Source of the DNA: Paenibacillaceae bacterium
Lineage (GTDB): Bacteria; Bacillota; Bacilli; Paenibacillales; Paenibacillaceae
Assembly (NCBI GenBank): GCA_004134985.1
Contig: REGQ01000026.1
Coordinates: 1 to 64,000, forward strand
Reading direction: 5' to 3'
Length of the DNA stretch: 64,000 bases
How positions within the stretch are numbered: the stretch's first letter is position 1; each line of letters begins with the position of its first letter. Below the pieces are notes generated by a model. The model made no database searches, had not been told where the DNA came from, and worked only from the letters and a program-made list of their open reading frames with translations. Positions 9,635 through 18,964 of the stretch are shown here, in pieces. The translations under genes were made by a program, and so were the position numbers.

Positions 9635-11078
9635 TTGCCTTCACCTTCCCTGTCGCTCGTCTTCTGATGATGCTGTAACACCACAGTCCCACACCGAAGA
9701 CAATAACGAATGTCATGCCTGCCCCGAAGTATTTGCGCACCATCTCTTTGCGGTATTTGCCGAACGCCTTGGAGTAGTACACCCTGTCGTAACCGTGCTT
9801 AAGATATTCCATCGCCTGCTTGTTCTCTCCCTGGCGAAGCAGAGCTTTGCCGATGCCGACATAAGCGACCTCGTTGTTGGCGTCGAGATTGAGCAGCTCT
9901 TTCCACTTGCTCTCCGCTTCGTCGTATTGGCCGAGGATCAGCAAGTCATTCGCTTCATTGATCAAAGTGCCGTAGCGTGTCGGCTTGAATACCGTAATCC
10001 GGTTCATCGCCTGATCCAGCACCAGGAAGTGATCGCCCCTGCGCTCCACTGCGACAGGCGTTCTGAACGTGCCCTCCTGCTCACCCATACGGCCGAAAAT
10101 GTACATCAGATTTCCATCCTGATCATAGGTGAACACACGGCCTTTTCTCGAATCGAGAGCGCTGTATACGCCGTTCTCTCCTACCTTAACATCGATCAGC
10201 AAGGAGCTAGCGCTCGCAGACTCCGAATAGACATCCCCCATCGGGAAGAAATAGCCTTCACGCCGCAGCACATCGGCTCCGGTCGGGTTCAATCGCTTGA
10301 TCGGGTCGGTAGAGGTGACATCGGCGGTTGTCGTATAGATGAACCCTTCGCCATCCACATCAAGGTTGTTAAACTCCAGCGGGATAAACTGTGCAAGCTT
10401 GCTTCGTTGCTCCTTGGTCGACAGCCGCTTCCAGAAGTAGTCCCACACATCAAATTTCACCCGGTTCGTTCCCATGAATCCGGTAAAGGCTCCATCGGCA
10501 TCCAGCTCGATAATGCCATCGAAGACACCTCTGCCGACAACGTAAATCCGGCCGGCGTTGTCTACCGCGACCTTTATTGGATAATACTCGAAGCCTGGAC
10601 GGAGGACCTCCGATTGTGGAGCCCCAATCTCACGGACGAATTCGCCTTCGCTCGTCAGCTCCACTAGCCGGCGGTTTTCCGTATCGGCGATATAAATATG
10701 ATTTTTCTTCGTCACGAAGATGCCTTGCGGGTTCGCAAACTGTTCTTGCTCGCCGTCACGGACAAATTCCCGGATTTCTCGAACAACCTGCCACTGTTCA
10801 TCGAAGACGACAATTCGCCCGTTGCCCACATCAAGCACGTAGAGTAAGCCATCTTCTGCAACATACATATCCGTAGGCCCCTTGAGCCTGCCGATTCCTT
10901 GCCCGCTGCCGTCAATCGTCCCCGCAGGGATGTAAGCATTAGGCGTATTAACCGTCGTTCCCCAGTAGGAGTAGGTGTACCCCTCGTAGGGGGCGGCTTC
11001 TGCTTGAAGCGGCGATGCGAATAAGCTTACGACCGTAAGCACAAGGGCCGCTTTGCATATTGACTGAATAAGCTTCAT
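9624..11078 (-). CDS. Exported NHL-repeat beta-propeller with TPR and C-terminal membrane anchor
   Basis: 484 aa. Signal peptide about 1-28 (ends QAEA), NHL beta-propeller about 55-365 with repeated GxIYVVD/DxxxxRI units, two TPR-like helices about 372-440, then one membrane helix (about 447-467) and a short basic cytoplasmic tail. The propeller would sit outside the membrane. NHL propellers bind proteins or glycans; catalytic function is not implied. The start has a GGGGGGAT site. It overlaps the YIP1 gene by 11 bases and follows the permease gene by 15, so it is part of the same operon. A scaffold or sensor role at the importer is inferred. Confidence 0.86.
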   Translation of the reverse strand: MKLIQSICKAALVLTVVSLFASPLQAEAAPYEGYTYSYWGTTVNTPNAYIPAGTIDGSGQGIGRLKGPTDMYVAEDGLLYVLDVGNGRIVVFDEQWQVVREIREFVRDGEQEQFANPQGIFVTKKNHIYIADTENRRLVELTSEGEFVREIGAPQSEVLRPGFEYYPIKVAVDNAGRIYVVGRGVFDGIIELDADGAFTGFMGTNRVKFDVWDYFWKRLSTKEQRSKLAQFIPLEFNNLDVDGEGFIYTTTADVTSTDPIKRLNPTGADVLRREGYFFPMGDVYSESASASSLLIDVKVGENGVYSALDSRKGRVFTYDQDGNLMYIFGRMGEQEGTFRTPVAVERRGDHFLVLDQAMNRITVFKPTRYGTLINEANDLLILGQYDEAESKWKELLNLDANNEVAYVGIGKALLRQGENKQAMEYLKHGYDRVYYSKAFGKYRKEMVRKYFGAGMTFVIVFGVGLWCYSIIRRRATGKVKANVT

Positions 11079-11093
11079 TCCTATCCCCCCACC

Positions 11094-11969
11094 CTATTCC
11101 TTCATTCCGGAAGATGCCATCGTCTGGATGATTTGGCTCTGAGTGATGACGAACATCACCATCGGAACGATCATCAAGAGCAAGGCTACCGCTGCCGCCA
11201 CACCTGCGCGGGCGATACCGCCCTGAATAATTTGTCCCATCGCATAGTGCATCGTCTTGAGCTCCTCGCTATAGATAAAGCTGCCCCCGTCTGTCGCCCA
11301 TAGCATCTGGAACAACAAAATAATGAGCGTAAACCACGCCGGCTTGACAAGCGGCATAACAATCGTCCAGAAAATGCGGTACTCGTTTGCCCCGTCGATT
11401 TTGGCCGATTCGATCAATGCCATCGGTATTTGCTCTATAAACTGCTTCATCAGATAAAGCCCGAGCGGAAAAGCAAATGCTGGAATAATGATTGCCCAGT
11501 ACGTATCAATCCACCCCAGCCAGGACATCGTCATGTAGTTCGGAATCGCCGTCACCTGGGAAGAGAACATCAGGGACAGGACGACAATCGAGAACAATGT
11601 CTTCGATCCAAGGAAGTTGTACTTCGCCAGCGGGTAAGCGGCCGCTGAAGCGAGCAGGACATGCCCGACGGTTCCAACCAGTGTAATAAAGACGGTATTA
11701 AAAATGTACCGTGAAAAAGGAACCCATGATTTGGCCATCAGATGGAACAGATCAGGGAAATTATTAAACGTCGGGTTCCGGACAAATATTTTGGGAGGAA
11801 ACAGGAACAGCTCGTCTAACGGCTTGAATGCATTGTTGATCGCATAGACCAATGGAATCACCATGAAGGCTCCAAACAGGCCCAGCACGAGAAACAGCAG
11901 AAAATCTACCTGCCATGAACGGTTGATCCTTTTTTCTCCGCCCAATCTAAATTTAAGCGCAATTCTCAC
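11094..11969 (-). CDS. Carbohydrate ABC transporter permease, MalG type
   Basis: 291 aa, six membrane helices, EAA loop ESAKIDGANEYRIFWTI near residues 187-205. The start is a GTG five bases after the stop of the MalF-type permease gene, which points to translational coupling. It forms the first permease pair of the operon with the 11975-12955 product. As in CUT1 systems the pair would need a cytoplasmic ATPase, absent here. The operon thus codes for two complete channels, either two separate importers or two alternative partners for the two binding proteins. Confidence 0.93.
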   Translation of the reverse strand: MRIALKFRLGGEKRINRSWQVDFLLFLVLGLFGAFMVIPLVYAINNAFKPLDELFLFPPKIFVRNPTFNNFPDLFHLMAKSWVPFSRYIFNTVFITLVGTVGHVLLASAAAYPLAKYNFLGSKTLFSIVVLSLMFSSQVTAIPNYMTMSWLGWIDTYWAIIIPAFAFPLGLYLMKQFIEQIPMALIESAKIDGANEYRIFWTIVMPLVKPAWFTLIILLFQMLWATDGGSFIYSEELKTMHYAMGQIIQGGIARAGVAAAVALLLMIVPMVMFVITQSQIIQTMASSGMKE

Positions 11970-11974
11970 AGGAT

Positions 11975-12955
11975 CTATTCACCCACCTTCCTGAGCAGCT
12001 TCTGAATAATCAAGTTGGAGCACAGCATAATGAAAAATAGTACCGTAGCGATTGCAGACGCGTAACCCATCTCAAACCGGATCGTACCGTAATCGATCAG
12101 ATGCGTAACGACCGTATGCGCAGAATACTGCACACTCGGGAAGCCGGCCAGATTCATCGCCACATCGGCTACCGCAAACGATGCCGTAATTTGAATGACC
12201 GCCCCGAACATCAACTGCGGTCGCATAGACGGCAGCGTAATGTACCATAGCTCCTGCCAGCGGTTGCGTATGCCATCCATTGCGCCCGCCTCGAACAGCG
12301 TCTTGTCTACTGTCTGCAAACCGGCAATGAAAGCCAGAAAGCTGGTTCCCAAGCTTAGCCACAGCTGCACAATAATAATGATCATGAGTGTATACTTCGG
12401 ATCTTGAAACCAAAGGATTGGTTCATTGATAAAGCCGGTTTTCATCAGAAAGCCGTTCACAATGCCGTAAGAATCCCCCGAGAACATAATTTGCCAGACG
12501 AAATAGATGTTCCCGGAAATCGAAGGCGCATAAAATACGAGCGTCATGAAGGCACGTACCTTCGGGCGCAATTCATTGATCAGCCAAGCGAACACAAAGC
12601 AGGCAATATAGCTGATCGGGCCAGTAATGACGGCGAAAATAAAAGTGTTTTTCAGTGCAATGAGAAAGATGTCATCATCGAGAATCAACCGGGCATAGTT
12701 GTTCCAGCCCGCCCAACGCGGATACTCCAGCATATTGAAATATGTCAGACTGATGAGCATCGACATCGCTACCGGAAGCACCGTGAAGAGGAAAAACAGC
12801 AACGTGTATGGCGCGATCAGCACATAGAGATGCTTGTCGTTTGTCAATCGCTTCTTAATATACTGGAGCTTGCTTTCCTTCGTACTCACGCCTCTCTGAT
12901 GCGAGGGCTCGTTGACTTTTGCCGGTAATGCATCGGATTGCTGCAATAGGCTCAC
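11975..12955 (-). CDS. Sugar ABC transporter permease, MalF type
   Basis: 326 aa with a 45-residue cytoplasmic N-terminus, six membrane helices and an EAA loop (EAGAMDGIRNRWQELWYI) near residues 220-240. It starts at a GTG two bases after the stop of the large solute-binding gene; the ribosome site is weak, so coupling to upstream translation is likely. Together with the next gene it forms a CUT1-type channel. The adjacent large binding protein is its probable substrate receptor. Confidence 0.92.
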   Translation of the reverse strand: MSLLQQSDALPAKVNEPSHQRGVSTKESKLQYIKKRLTNDKHLYVLIAPYTLLFFLFTVLPVAMSMLISLTYFNMLEYPRWAGWNNYARLILDDDIFLIALKNTFIFAVITGPISYIACFVFAWLINELRPKVRAFMTLVFYAPSISGNIYFVWQIMFSGDSYGIVNGFLMKTGFINEPILWFQDPKYTLMIIIIVQLWLSLGTSFLAFIAGLQTVDKTLFEAGAMDGIRNRWQELWYITLPSMRPQLMFGAVIQITASFAVADVAMNLAGFPSVQYSAHTVVTHLIDYGTIRFEMGYASAIATVLFFIMLCSNLIIQKLLRKVGE

Positions 12956-12957
12956 CT

Positions 12958-15864
12958 CTAACTCTGCTTCAAATTAATTTCTTTTTGTTTGAACTCGATC
13001 TCACGATTGATTTCTTCTACATAGTCGTACAAGGCATCTCTCGTATTCGTCTTGTTGTTGATGACTTCCCTGAAAGCATTGTCGAGGTTACGCCCGGTAT
13101 AGTAGCCGCCCGGCACCTCCGGTACACCCTTCACCCAGTCCCACTGCTTCTTCAGGTTCTGAAAATCCTTGGTCGGCCACGGCAGTTCCTCCAGCGCTTC
13201 GATGTTGGCGGTCGGATAGCGGGCCGCTGCCCCCATTAACCCTTCCATCTCCCGGCCGAAGCGAACCTGTGTATCCTTGCTGGTCCACCACTTCATAAAC
13301 TCCCAGGCCGCTTCCTTATCCTTGGCCTTCTCCATCATAATGACAGCCGAACCTCCGCTTGAAACATCCCGCCGGATCGTGCCGTCTGACTGTTCGAGTC
13401 CCGGAACGGTGGCAAAATCCCATAGTCCCCTAATCTCTGGCGCCGAAACAGACAGCGTATTGTAGAAGGTATAATCGGTGATTGCCATTGGAATCTCACC
13501 CGTTCTGAATCGGGTCGTTAAGTCGAATTGCAGCGGAAACTTATAGTTTACAAAGAAATCCGTCCATTTCTTGAAAGCTTGCATAGATGGCTCTGAATCC
13601 AATGCGCTACTTTCGCCGCCATTGTTGTAGAACTCCCCATCCAGTTGATACAGCATCATCGTAAACGCCTTGCTCGGTTCCAGTGTGGAGACGCCTGCAG
13701 TCTCGGCGATCGGCAAAGCCAAATCCATATGATGCTTCTTGAGCACTGGAATGACCTCATAGATGTCGTCCCAGGTCTGTGGAACCTTCAGGTTGAGTTC
13801 CTCCAGAATATCCTTGCGGTAGAACAACATCGGGAACACCTGCTGCTCCGGCAGCCCGTATACAGCCCCCTGAAATTTGTAAGGGGTAACCGCACTGTCG
13901 CGGAACCGCTCCGCCACCTGCTCATAATCATCGAACTGGGTCAAATCTACGATCGCTTTGCGCATCCCGTAATTGACCGGAATATCATTGGAGATCTGCA
14001 TGGCAACATCGGGCCCTTGCCCTGATAATGTAGCCGGCATCAGAACATTCGCATTGACCAGCCTCAAATTGACACTGATTCCCGTCTGCTCCGTAAATGT
14101 ATCGTCAGTCATCGCTTTCAACACCTGTGCCTGGTCGCGTCCGGTACCGACCCACACCGTAACGACTCGCTCATTTCCGCTCGTATTGCCGATGCTGTTA
14201 TAGTCTGTGAAGAAGGAGCTGAACAAGGTTGTTACTTCATGCTTTACTTTGCTGGCAAAGGACGCTGCCGCTTTGGGCATCCGCTGCTCAGGGGAAGCGA
14301 GGACGATGTAGTCGATTTCCAAAGGCTGCTCTCTAACCTGTAAAACCCAGGTTCCCAAACCGCCGACATTGATTTTGAAAGATTCCAATCGATTCTGCAG
14401 CGTCTCAGGCCGTTGGGCCAAATCCTCTAATTGATAGGCCATTTTGGTCAGAATAGCAACTTGATCACTTTTTTCACCGGTTATCTCGATCAGTTTATTA
14501 GAAACGTTAGACAGAATTTCACTATGCTCTTGAAAAACTTCGGTCATCTCAGGAATTTTCTGATCCAGATTGTAGTCACGGAACGGGTCCGGAACGCCGC
14601 CGGTAATCATCAAAATTTTACGGTAAATCGCATTTAGCTCCAGAATGCTGGCTTGCACCTGACGGATAAGTGGTGCGACAGAACCGAGACTGACCTCCAG
14701 CTTCAACTCGTGGCTTCCAGCCGTCAGATAGAACAGATAAGGCTCTTCCTCATTGCCAAGCGTAATCATCTTCCATTCGCTTGAGTAGTTAAAAGGAATT
14801 TCTCGCATTTCCTGAAACGGAATTTCGTTATCGATATACAATGTTCTTGTCGAATACACCCCGCGCAGAAACTCCTGTCTGCTCTTGATGCCAAGTTTGT
14901 AAAGTCCGTCCTCTGGCACATCAATCTGCCAAGTGATCGTGTCTCCTGGCATGCGCCAGTTATGACCGCCTACCGTATTGATCCGAATTTGCGAAATCGA
15001 CTTGGGCTCGGTGCTCGGACTGGAACGGTCTGTGATCGGATACAGTGTAGGCGAGGATTTATAGATTGCGCTTTCGCCCTGCACTTTGATCAGCTGTTCA
15101 GCCGCCTCTTGAAGTCCCTGCTCCTTATATTGCTGCTTCATTTCCTCGTAGCTGGGCAATTCGTCGTTCTGGCTGATTTCAATCGCATCGATAATGACTG
15201 GCTCCTTCAAGGAGACCAATGTAATCGTGTGCTTGCCCGCAGACAAATAAAAGGAGTACGGCTTCTCATGGTAGCCTTCCGCATCCCGGAAAGGCAGCTC
15301 TTGCCAGCCGGTAGTCTCTACTTGACGGGGACGGATATCATTGCCCCGGTTATCCTGTTCAATCTGCGCCTTCTCATTCGTCCAGATGCGTGGAAAAATG
15401 AAGCTTCTTGCGCTGGCGAATGGCAGCTCGCCGTCGATAAGCAGCTGTCTTTCGACAGATGACGCTTTGCCTTCTACCGTGTAATAGCGAAGCGACATAT
15501 TGTACAGCCCATCTTCGGGAACCGTTACCTCCCACGAGATCGAGCCTGTATCATAGGTCTCTACGAAATTTCCCTGCCTGTCTCCCGCCTCGCTTAATTT
15601 CTTGGGCTCCGTGCCGGAAAAATGACTGTAAGCGCCGCCTTCAATGACGATTTTGCTGTCCGGCCTGCGCGCATCCTGATGCTGTTGCAAATAACTGTCG
15701 TAGCTGTCCGCCTGGAAAGCTTCCACAATTTCCGTTTGATCCAACTTGCTTTCCCCTGCCGCATGAACTTGGGACCAGCTGTCTCCCCCTCCCCTCATGG
15801 GAAGGACAATCGTACACAGGATGGCCAATACGACGGCGATGCGCAACGTTTTAGGCATATTCAA
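12958..15864 (-). CDS. Giant extracellular solute-binding protein with two N-terminal beta-sandwich domains
   Basis: 968 aa, about twice the usual length for a family 1 solute-binding protein. The signal peptide is at 1-35. Two similar carbohydrate-binding-like modules follow (about 70-240 and 275-410), each with a 'VPEDGLY' strand and a 'YLTAGxHxxxL' strand. A helical linker (about 415-490) leads to the binding-protein fold (about 565-935, starting VVTVWVG and including GPDVAMQISND). A lipobox Cys is not evident. The start is TTG at 15864 or ATG at 15858; AGGGGA fits the TTG best. The likely role is to hold a polysaccharide with the two modules and pass oligosaccharides to the permease pair just downstream. 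Confidence 0.88.
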   Translation of the reverse strand: MNMPKTLRIAVVLAILCTIVLPMRGGGDSWSQVHAAGESKLDQTEIVEAFQADSYDSYLQQHQDARRPDSKIVIEGGAYSHFSGTEPKKLSEAGDRQGNFVETYDTGSISWEVTVPEDGLYNMSLRYYTVEGKASSVERQLLIDGELPFASARSFIFPRIWTNEKAQIEQDNRGNDIRPRQVETTGWQELPFRDAEGYHEKPYSFYLSAGKHTITLVSLKEPVIIDAIEISQNDELPSYEEMKQQYKEQGLQEAAEQLIKVQGESAIYKSSPTLYPITDRSSPSTEPKSISQIRINTVGGHNWRMPGDTITWQIDVPEDGLYKLGIKSRQEFLRGVYSTRTLYIDNEIPFQEMREIPFNYSSEWKMITLGNEEEPYLFYLTAGSHELKLEVSLGSVAPLIRQVQASILELNAIYRKILMITGGVPDPFRDYNLDQKIPEMTEVFQEHSEILSNVSNKLIEITGEKSDQVAILTKMAYQLEDLAQRPETLQNRLESFKINVGGLGTWVLQVREQPLEIDYIVLASPEQRMPKAAASFASKVKHEVTTLFSSFFTDYNSIGNTSGNERVVTVWVGTGRDQAQVLKAMTDDTFTEQTGISVNLRLVNANVLMPATLSGQGPDVAMQISNDIPVNYGMRKAIVDLTQFDDYEQVAERFRDSAVTPYKFQGAVYGLPEQQVFPMLFYRKDILEELNLKVPQTWDDIYEVIPVLKKHHMDLALPIAETAGVSTLEPSKAFTMMLYQLDGEFYNNGGESSALDSEPSMQAFKKWTDFFVNYKFPLQFDLTTRFRTGEIPMAITDYTFYNTLSVSAPEIRGLWDFATVPGLEQSDGTIRRDVSSGGSAVIMMEKAKDKEAAWEFMKWWTSKDTQVRFGREMEGLMGAAARYPTANIEALEELPWPTKDFQNLKKQWDWVKGVPEVPGGYYTGRNLDNAFREVINNKTNTRDALYDYVEEINREIEFKQKEINLKQS

Positions 15865-15980
15865 TGAAATCCCCTGCCCTGCTGAAATTTATTGTCCTGG
15901 CTTGTGCAACTCATTAATTCGGGGAGTAAAATGCCCAGGCCCGATCACCCGGTCATTCTCCCCCCGCTTCTCACATGTTT

Positions 15981-17390
15981 CTATTCGCCCTTCAAAATTT
16001 TATCCACATTAGCCTGCATCGTCGGCATCAATTGCGCTACGCCTGCTGCCGGAGTTACTTTCCCATCCATAACATCATTGAACAGCGTCCACATCGTATC
16101 TTCAACATTCAGACCACTGTAACGCGCAAATCTCATAATATTAAACGTGTTCAGTGCATGATTGACGGAATCCTCATCGCTAAACCACGTTTCAGCTGTT
16201 GCGAGGTTGTCGTCCTCGATCGTATCGAAGTTTTGCAGGTCTTCCCAAATTTTGTAGACAATCTTCGGATCTTTAACTCCGCGAGGAATAGCGTTTACGT
16301 GAAGTTGAGGCTGACCCATAATAATCTTGTCGGCTTTAGGCCCTTTCGGGAACGGAACGAAGCCGTATTCATCTTCCATTTGATTTAGGAAGCGTGGCGC
16401 TACTTCAAACAGCCCTGTAGGATACATCGCAATTTGTCCTTCTCTGAAGTATCTGGCAGGATCTTCCCAGTTGTTGCCCTCATCACGCTTCACTACTTTG
16501 TACTCGTTAAACAGCTTGTTCAAAAACTCAAGGCCTTCCATAGCTTCCGGCGAATCGACAGCGATCTTCTGAGCGTTCTCATCGTAAATGACGCCGCCAT
16601 TGGAGTAAATGGTATTCGCACCGATGGAGAATGCCGATCCGGTTAGTCCCCACTGGTCAATCTTGCCGCTGCCGCTCTTGCTCAATGTCAGCTGCTTGGT
16701 AACATCAACGAAAGTATCCCAGTCCCACTCGCCCTTTTCGATATACTCTGTAGGTGTCGGCAGACCAGCTTCTTCGAAAATTCGCTTGTTGTAGAGCAGA
16801 CCGGTATTGTCGAAGAGCGGAGCGGAGGTCAGGAACCCGTAGGTTTTGCCTGTGCCATAGCTGCCGGCTTCAATCATCTGATCCGAGAGTCTAGTCTCTT
16901 CCTTGACATTCATCACATCATCCAGTGCAGTTAAGTATCCGCCCTTAAGCAAGCTCAGGACAATATTCGCCGGGACCATAACGACATCGGCATAAGGCTC
17001 TCCGCCCATAACGGTGGAGGAGAATTTCTCAGCCGTCTCCCAATAGTCCTGGGAAATGTGTTTAATTTTTATGTTGTATTTTTTTTCAACTTCAGCCTGG
17101 CGCTTCAATGCTTTTTCTCCTTCAGGCGTTTCGGCATTCGGTGTACCGTCCCACCAAGCAGAGAAACGGATTTCGCGTCCATCAAGATCATACGTTTCCT
17201 CTTCGGCAGGAGGCTCTTCCGTTTTTGCTTCTTCATTCGAACTTTCATTATCCGGCTTTTCATTGGTGCTTTTGTTTTCCGTGTTTTGGGAATTTGGCTG
17301 AGTTTCCTTGCCCCCACTACTACAAGCTGCTAAAGAGAATAGTAAAATAATAACGAAAGAAAACAGTGCAAGCGGTTTCATTTTCTTCAT
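15981..17390 (-). CDS. Extracellular solute-binding lipoprotein, family 1
   Basis: 469 aa lipoprotein. The lipobox LFSLAAC has Cys at residue 23, followed by a Glu/Asn-rich tether (24-68) and a type 1 sugar-binding fold (EIRFSAWWDGTP onward, with YADVVMVP near 135 and GLLYNKRIFEEAGLPTP near 205). The start has GAGGGGAG upstream. First gene of the nine-gene operon, separated from the next gene by 116 bases. With the larger second binding protein it gives the operon two receptors and two permease pairs. The substrate is probably an oligosaccharide containing galactose, inferred from the neighbouring GH36 and GH-D genes. Confidence 0.92.
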   Translation of the reverse strand: MKKMKPLALFSFVIILLFSLAACSSGGKETQPNSQNTENKSTNEKPDNESSNEEAKTEEPPAEEETYDLDGREIRFSAWWDGTPNAETPEGEKALKRQAEVEKKYNIKIKHISQDYWETAEKFSSTVMGGEPYADVVMVPANIVLSLLKGGYLTALDDVMNVKEETRLSDQMIEAGSYGTGKTYGFLTSAPLFDNTGLLYNKRIFEEAGLPTPTEYIEKGEWDWDTFVDVTKQLTLSKSGSGKIDQWGLTGSAFSIGANTIYSNGGVIYDENAQKIAVDSPEAMEGLEFLNKLFNEYKVVKRDEGNNWEDPARYFREGQIAMYPTGLFEVAPRFLNQMEDEYGFVPFPKGPKADKIIMGQPQLHVNAIPRGVKDPKIVYKIWEDLQNFDTIEDDNLATAETWFSDEDSVNHALNTFNIMRFARYSGLNVEDTMWTLFNDVMDGKVTPAAGVAQLMPTMQANVDKILKGE

Positions 17391-17572
17391 TTGATATACT
17401 CCCCTCGTCGATTTATAAATTGCTGTTTTTAATTATTTAAATACTTTTATTATCATTTCTAATAAATAATGTAAGTTTTTTTGCGTAGAAATTCCCCTTT
17501 TCAAATTCAGACTCGTCTTGCTATGGAATGTTTCCAAGTTACATAACGCTCACCTCCTTTAATAGCCGCCAC

Positions 17573-18586
17573 TTATGACCCGCAGCTGCTGCGCACGATT
17601 AGTTTGGACGCCACTGTCACCTGCACCGGAATGTCTCTTCCCTTCATCTGATCGATCAGCAGCTTCACTGCCATTTTCCCCATCATCTCGGGCTGAATAC
17701 GGATGGTGCTTAGCGGCGGGTTCATATACTCCGCAATATCGATATCATTGAATCCGACGATGGCCACGTCCTCCGGCACGCGCAGCCCTGCTTCCTTGAT
17801 CGCATGCATCGCCCCGATCGCCAGCTCATCGTTGGCGATGAAGAACGCAGTCGGCAGATTCCCCTTCTGAATCGCCTCATTCATCAATCGGTTGCCCTCA
17901 AGAGTCCACCAGCCGCCCACAAACATATGCTCCGGATTGAACAGGTCTCGATCCTTCATGTGCCGCTCATAATAAGATTGACGCTGATCCTTGCCATAGG
18001 TACGGTTGCCCCCGATATAGCCGATCTTCGTATGCCCCAGCTCGAACAGATGATCAAGCGCAAGCTTCGTTACCCGTTCGAAATCAATGACGACCGAGTC
18101 GAAGCTTTCCACATCAGGCGCTGAATCGATAAACACGACATTTTTAATTTGCTTAGCCCTCTGCAGATTGAAGTCGTAAGGCCTGTCAGTGAAGATCACG
18201 CCGTCCACCTCGCCGAAGTTCATATCAGGCGTCTCATACATCGACATTCTGAAAATATCGGCTGTTCTTATGCCTGAAGCCATGCATTCCTTCTCAATTC
18301 CCTGCCTGATCGCATGAAAGTAATAATCCAATTCTTCCTGATCTTCCGTCAAAAACATGACAATTCCAATCTTAATATGCGACAATTCGCTCCCTTCCAC
18401 TACGGCCTTGTTGAGGGAAGCTTTGCGGTTGCGCGGCGTCTGATAATTCAACCCCTCCGCAATCGACAGTATACGCTGCCTGGTGTCATCGGATACGGAA
18501 AGTGTATTGTCCCTATTTAATACCCTGGAGACAGTCACACTGGATACGCTTGCCAATTTTGCAATATCGCGAATCGTTGCCATCAT
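17573..18586 (-). CDS. LacI-family transcriptional regulator
   Basis: 337 aa. The LacI helix-turn-helix and hinge sit at the N-terminus (ATIRDIAKLASVSSVTVSRVLN, then QRILSIAEGLNY), followed by a type 1 periplasmic-binding-like sensor domain (residues 72-335, with GYIGGNRTYG and FFIANDELAIGAMHAIKEAG). There are two adjacent ATGs; the AGGGTG site serves either (18586 or 18583). It is divergent from the GH36 alpha-galactosidase gene and lies just upstream of the sugar-uptake operon, in the same direction. The probable role is a repressor or regulator of galactoside uptake and breakdown, with a galactose-containing sugar as inducer. Confidence 0.92.
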   Translation of the reverse strand: MMATIRDIAKLASVSSVTVSRVLNRDNTLSVSDDTRQRILSIAEGLNYQTPRNRKASLNKAVVEGSELSHIKIGIVMFLTEDQEELDYYFHAIRQGIEKECMASGIRTADIFRMSMYETPDMNFGEVDGVIFTDRPYDFNLQRAKQIKNVVFIDSAPDVESFDSVVIDFERVTKLALDHLFELGHTKIGYIGGNRTYGKDQRQSYYERHMKDRDLFNPEHMFVGGWWTLEGNRLMNEAIQKGNLPTAFFIANDELAIGAMHAIKEAGLRVPEDVAIVGFNDIDIAEYMNPPLSTIRIQPEMMGKMAVKLLIDQMKGRDIPVQVTVASKLIVRSSCGS

Positions 18587-18964
18587 TTCACCCTGTCTAT
18601 TTAGTGGATTAATTCTATATTCTAAGTCATTTCATGGATTTTAACAATTTTCTGCTATTCCATTGAAATGATGACAAGTTTACGCTGTCTTCTTATACAG
18701 AATCCTTTAGTGAAAATTAAAGGTAAACTTTAATAATAATTCAGTAAACTTTTCAGTAATTATTAACTTTAATTTCAGTGATTTAATCATAGCAAAACAA
18801 CGTTACTTTGACAACTAAAATTTACAATTCTAACCTTAGTAGCGCTTTCACACGATATTTATATTAAATTAGTTAAATAAATATGAAAAAAACGTTTCTT
18901 TTTTTAGTCGAATGCATTATATTTATAAAGTAAATATTCACTAAAAGAGAAGAGGCGAAACAAA
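18587..18964. promoter_or_regulatory. Divergent lacI / GH36 promoter region with CG-centred operator candidates
   Basis: A 378-base AT-rich gap between divergent genes. It holds three CG-centred palindromic cores typical of LacI/CcpA sites. AACGTT is at 18799-18804. TAGTAGCGCTTTCA is at 18837-18850; its reverse, TGAAAGCGCTACTA, matches 13 of 14 positions of the CcpA cre consensus. AAACGTTT is at 18890-18897. An AT-rich stretch near 18911-18930 could hold the -10 for the GH36 gene. Regulation by the LacI protein and by carbon catabolite control is inferred. Confidence 0.5.
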
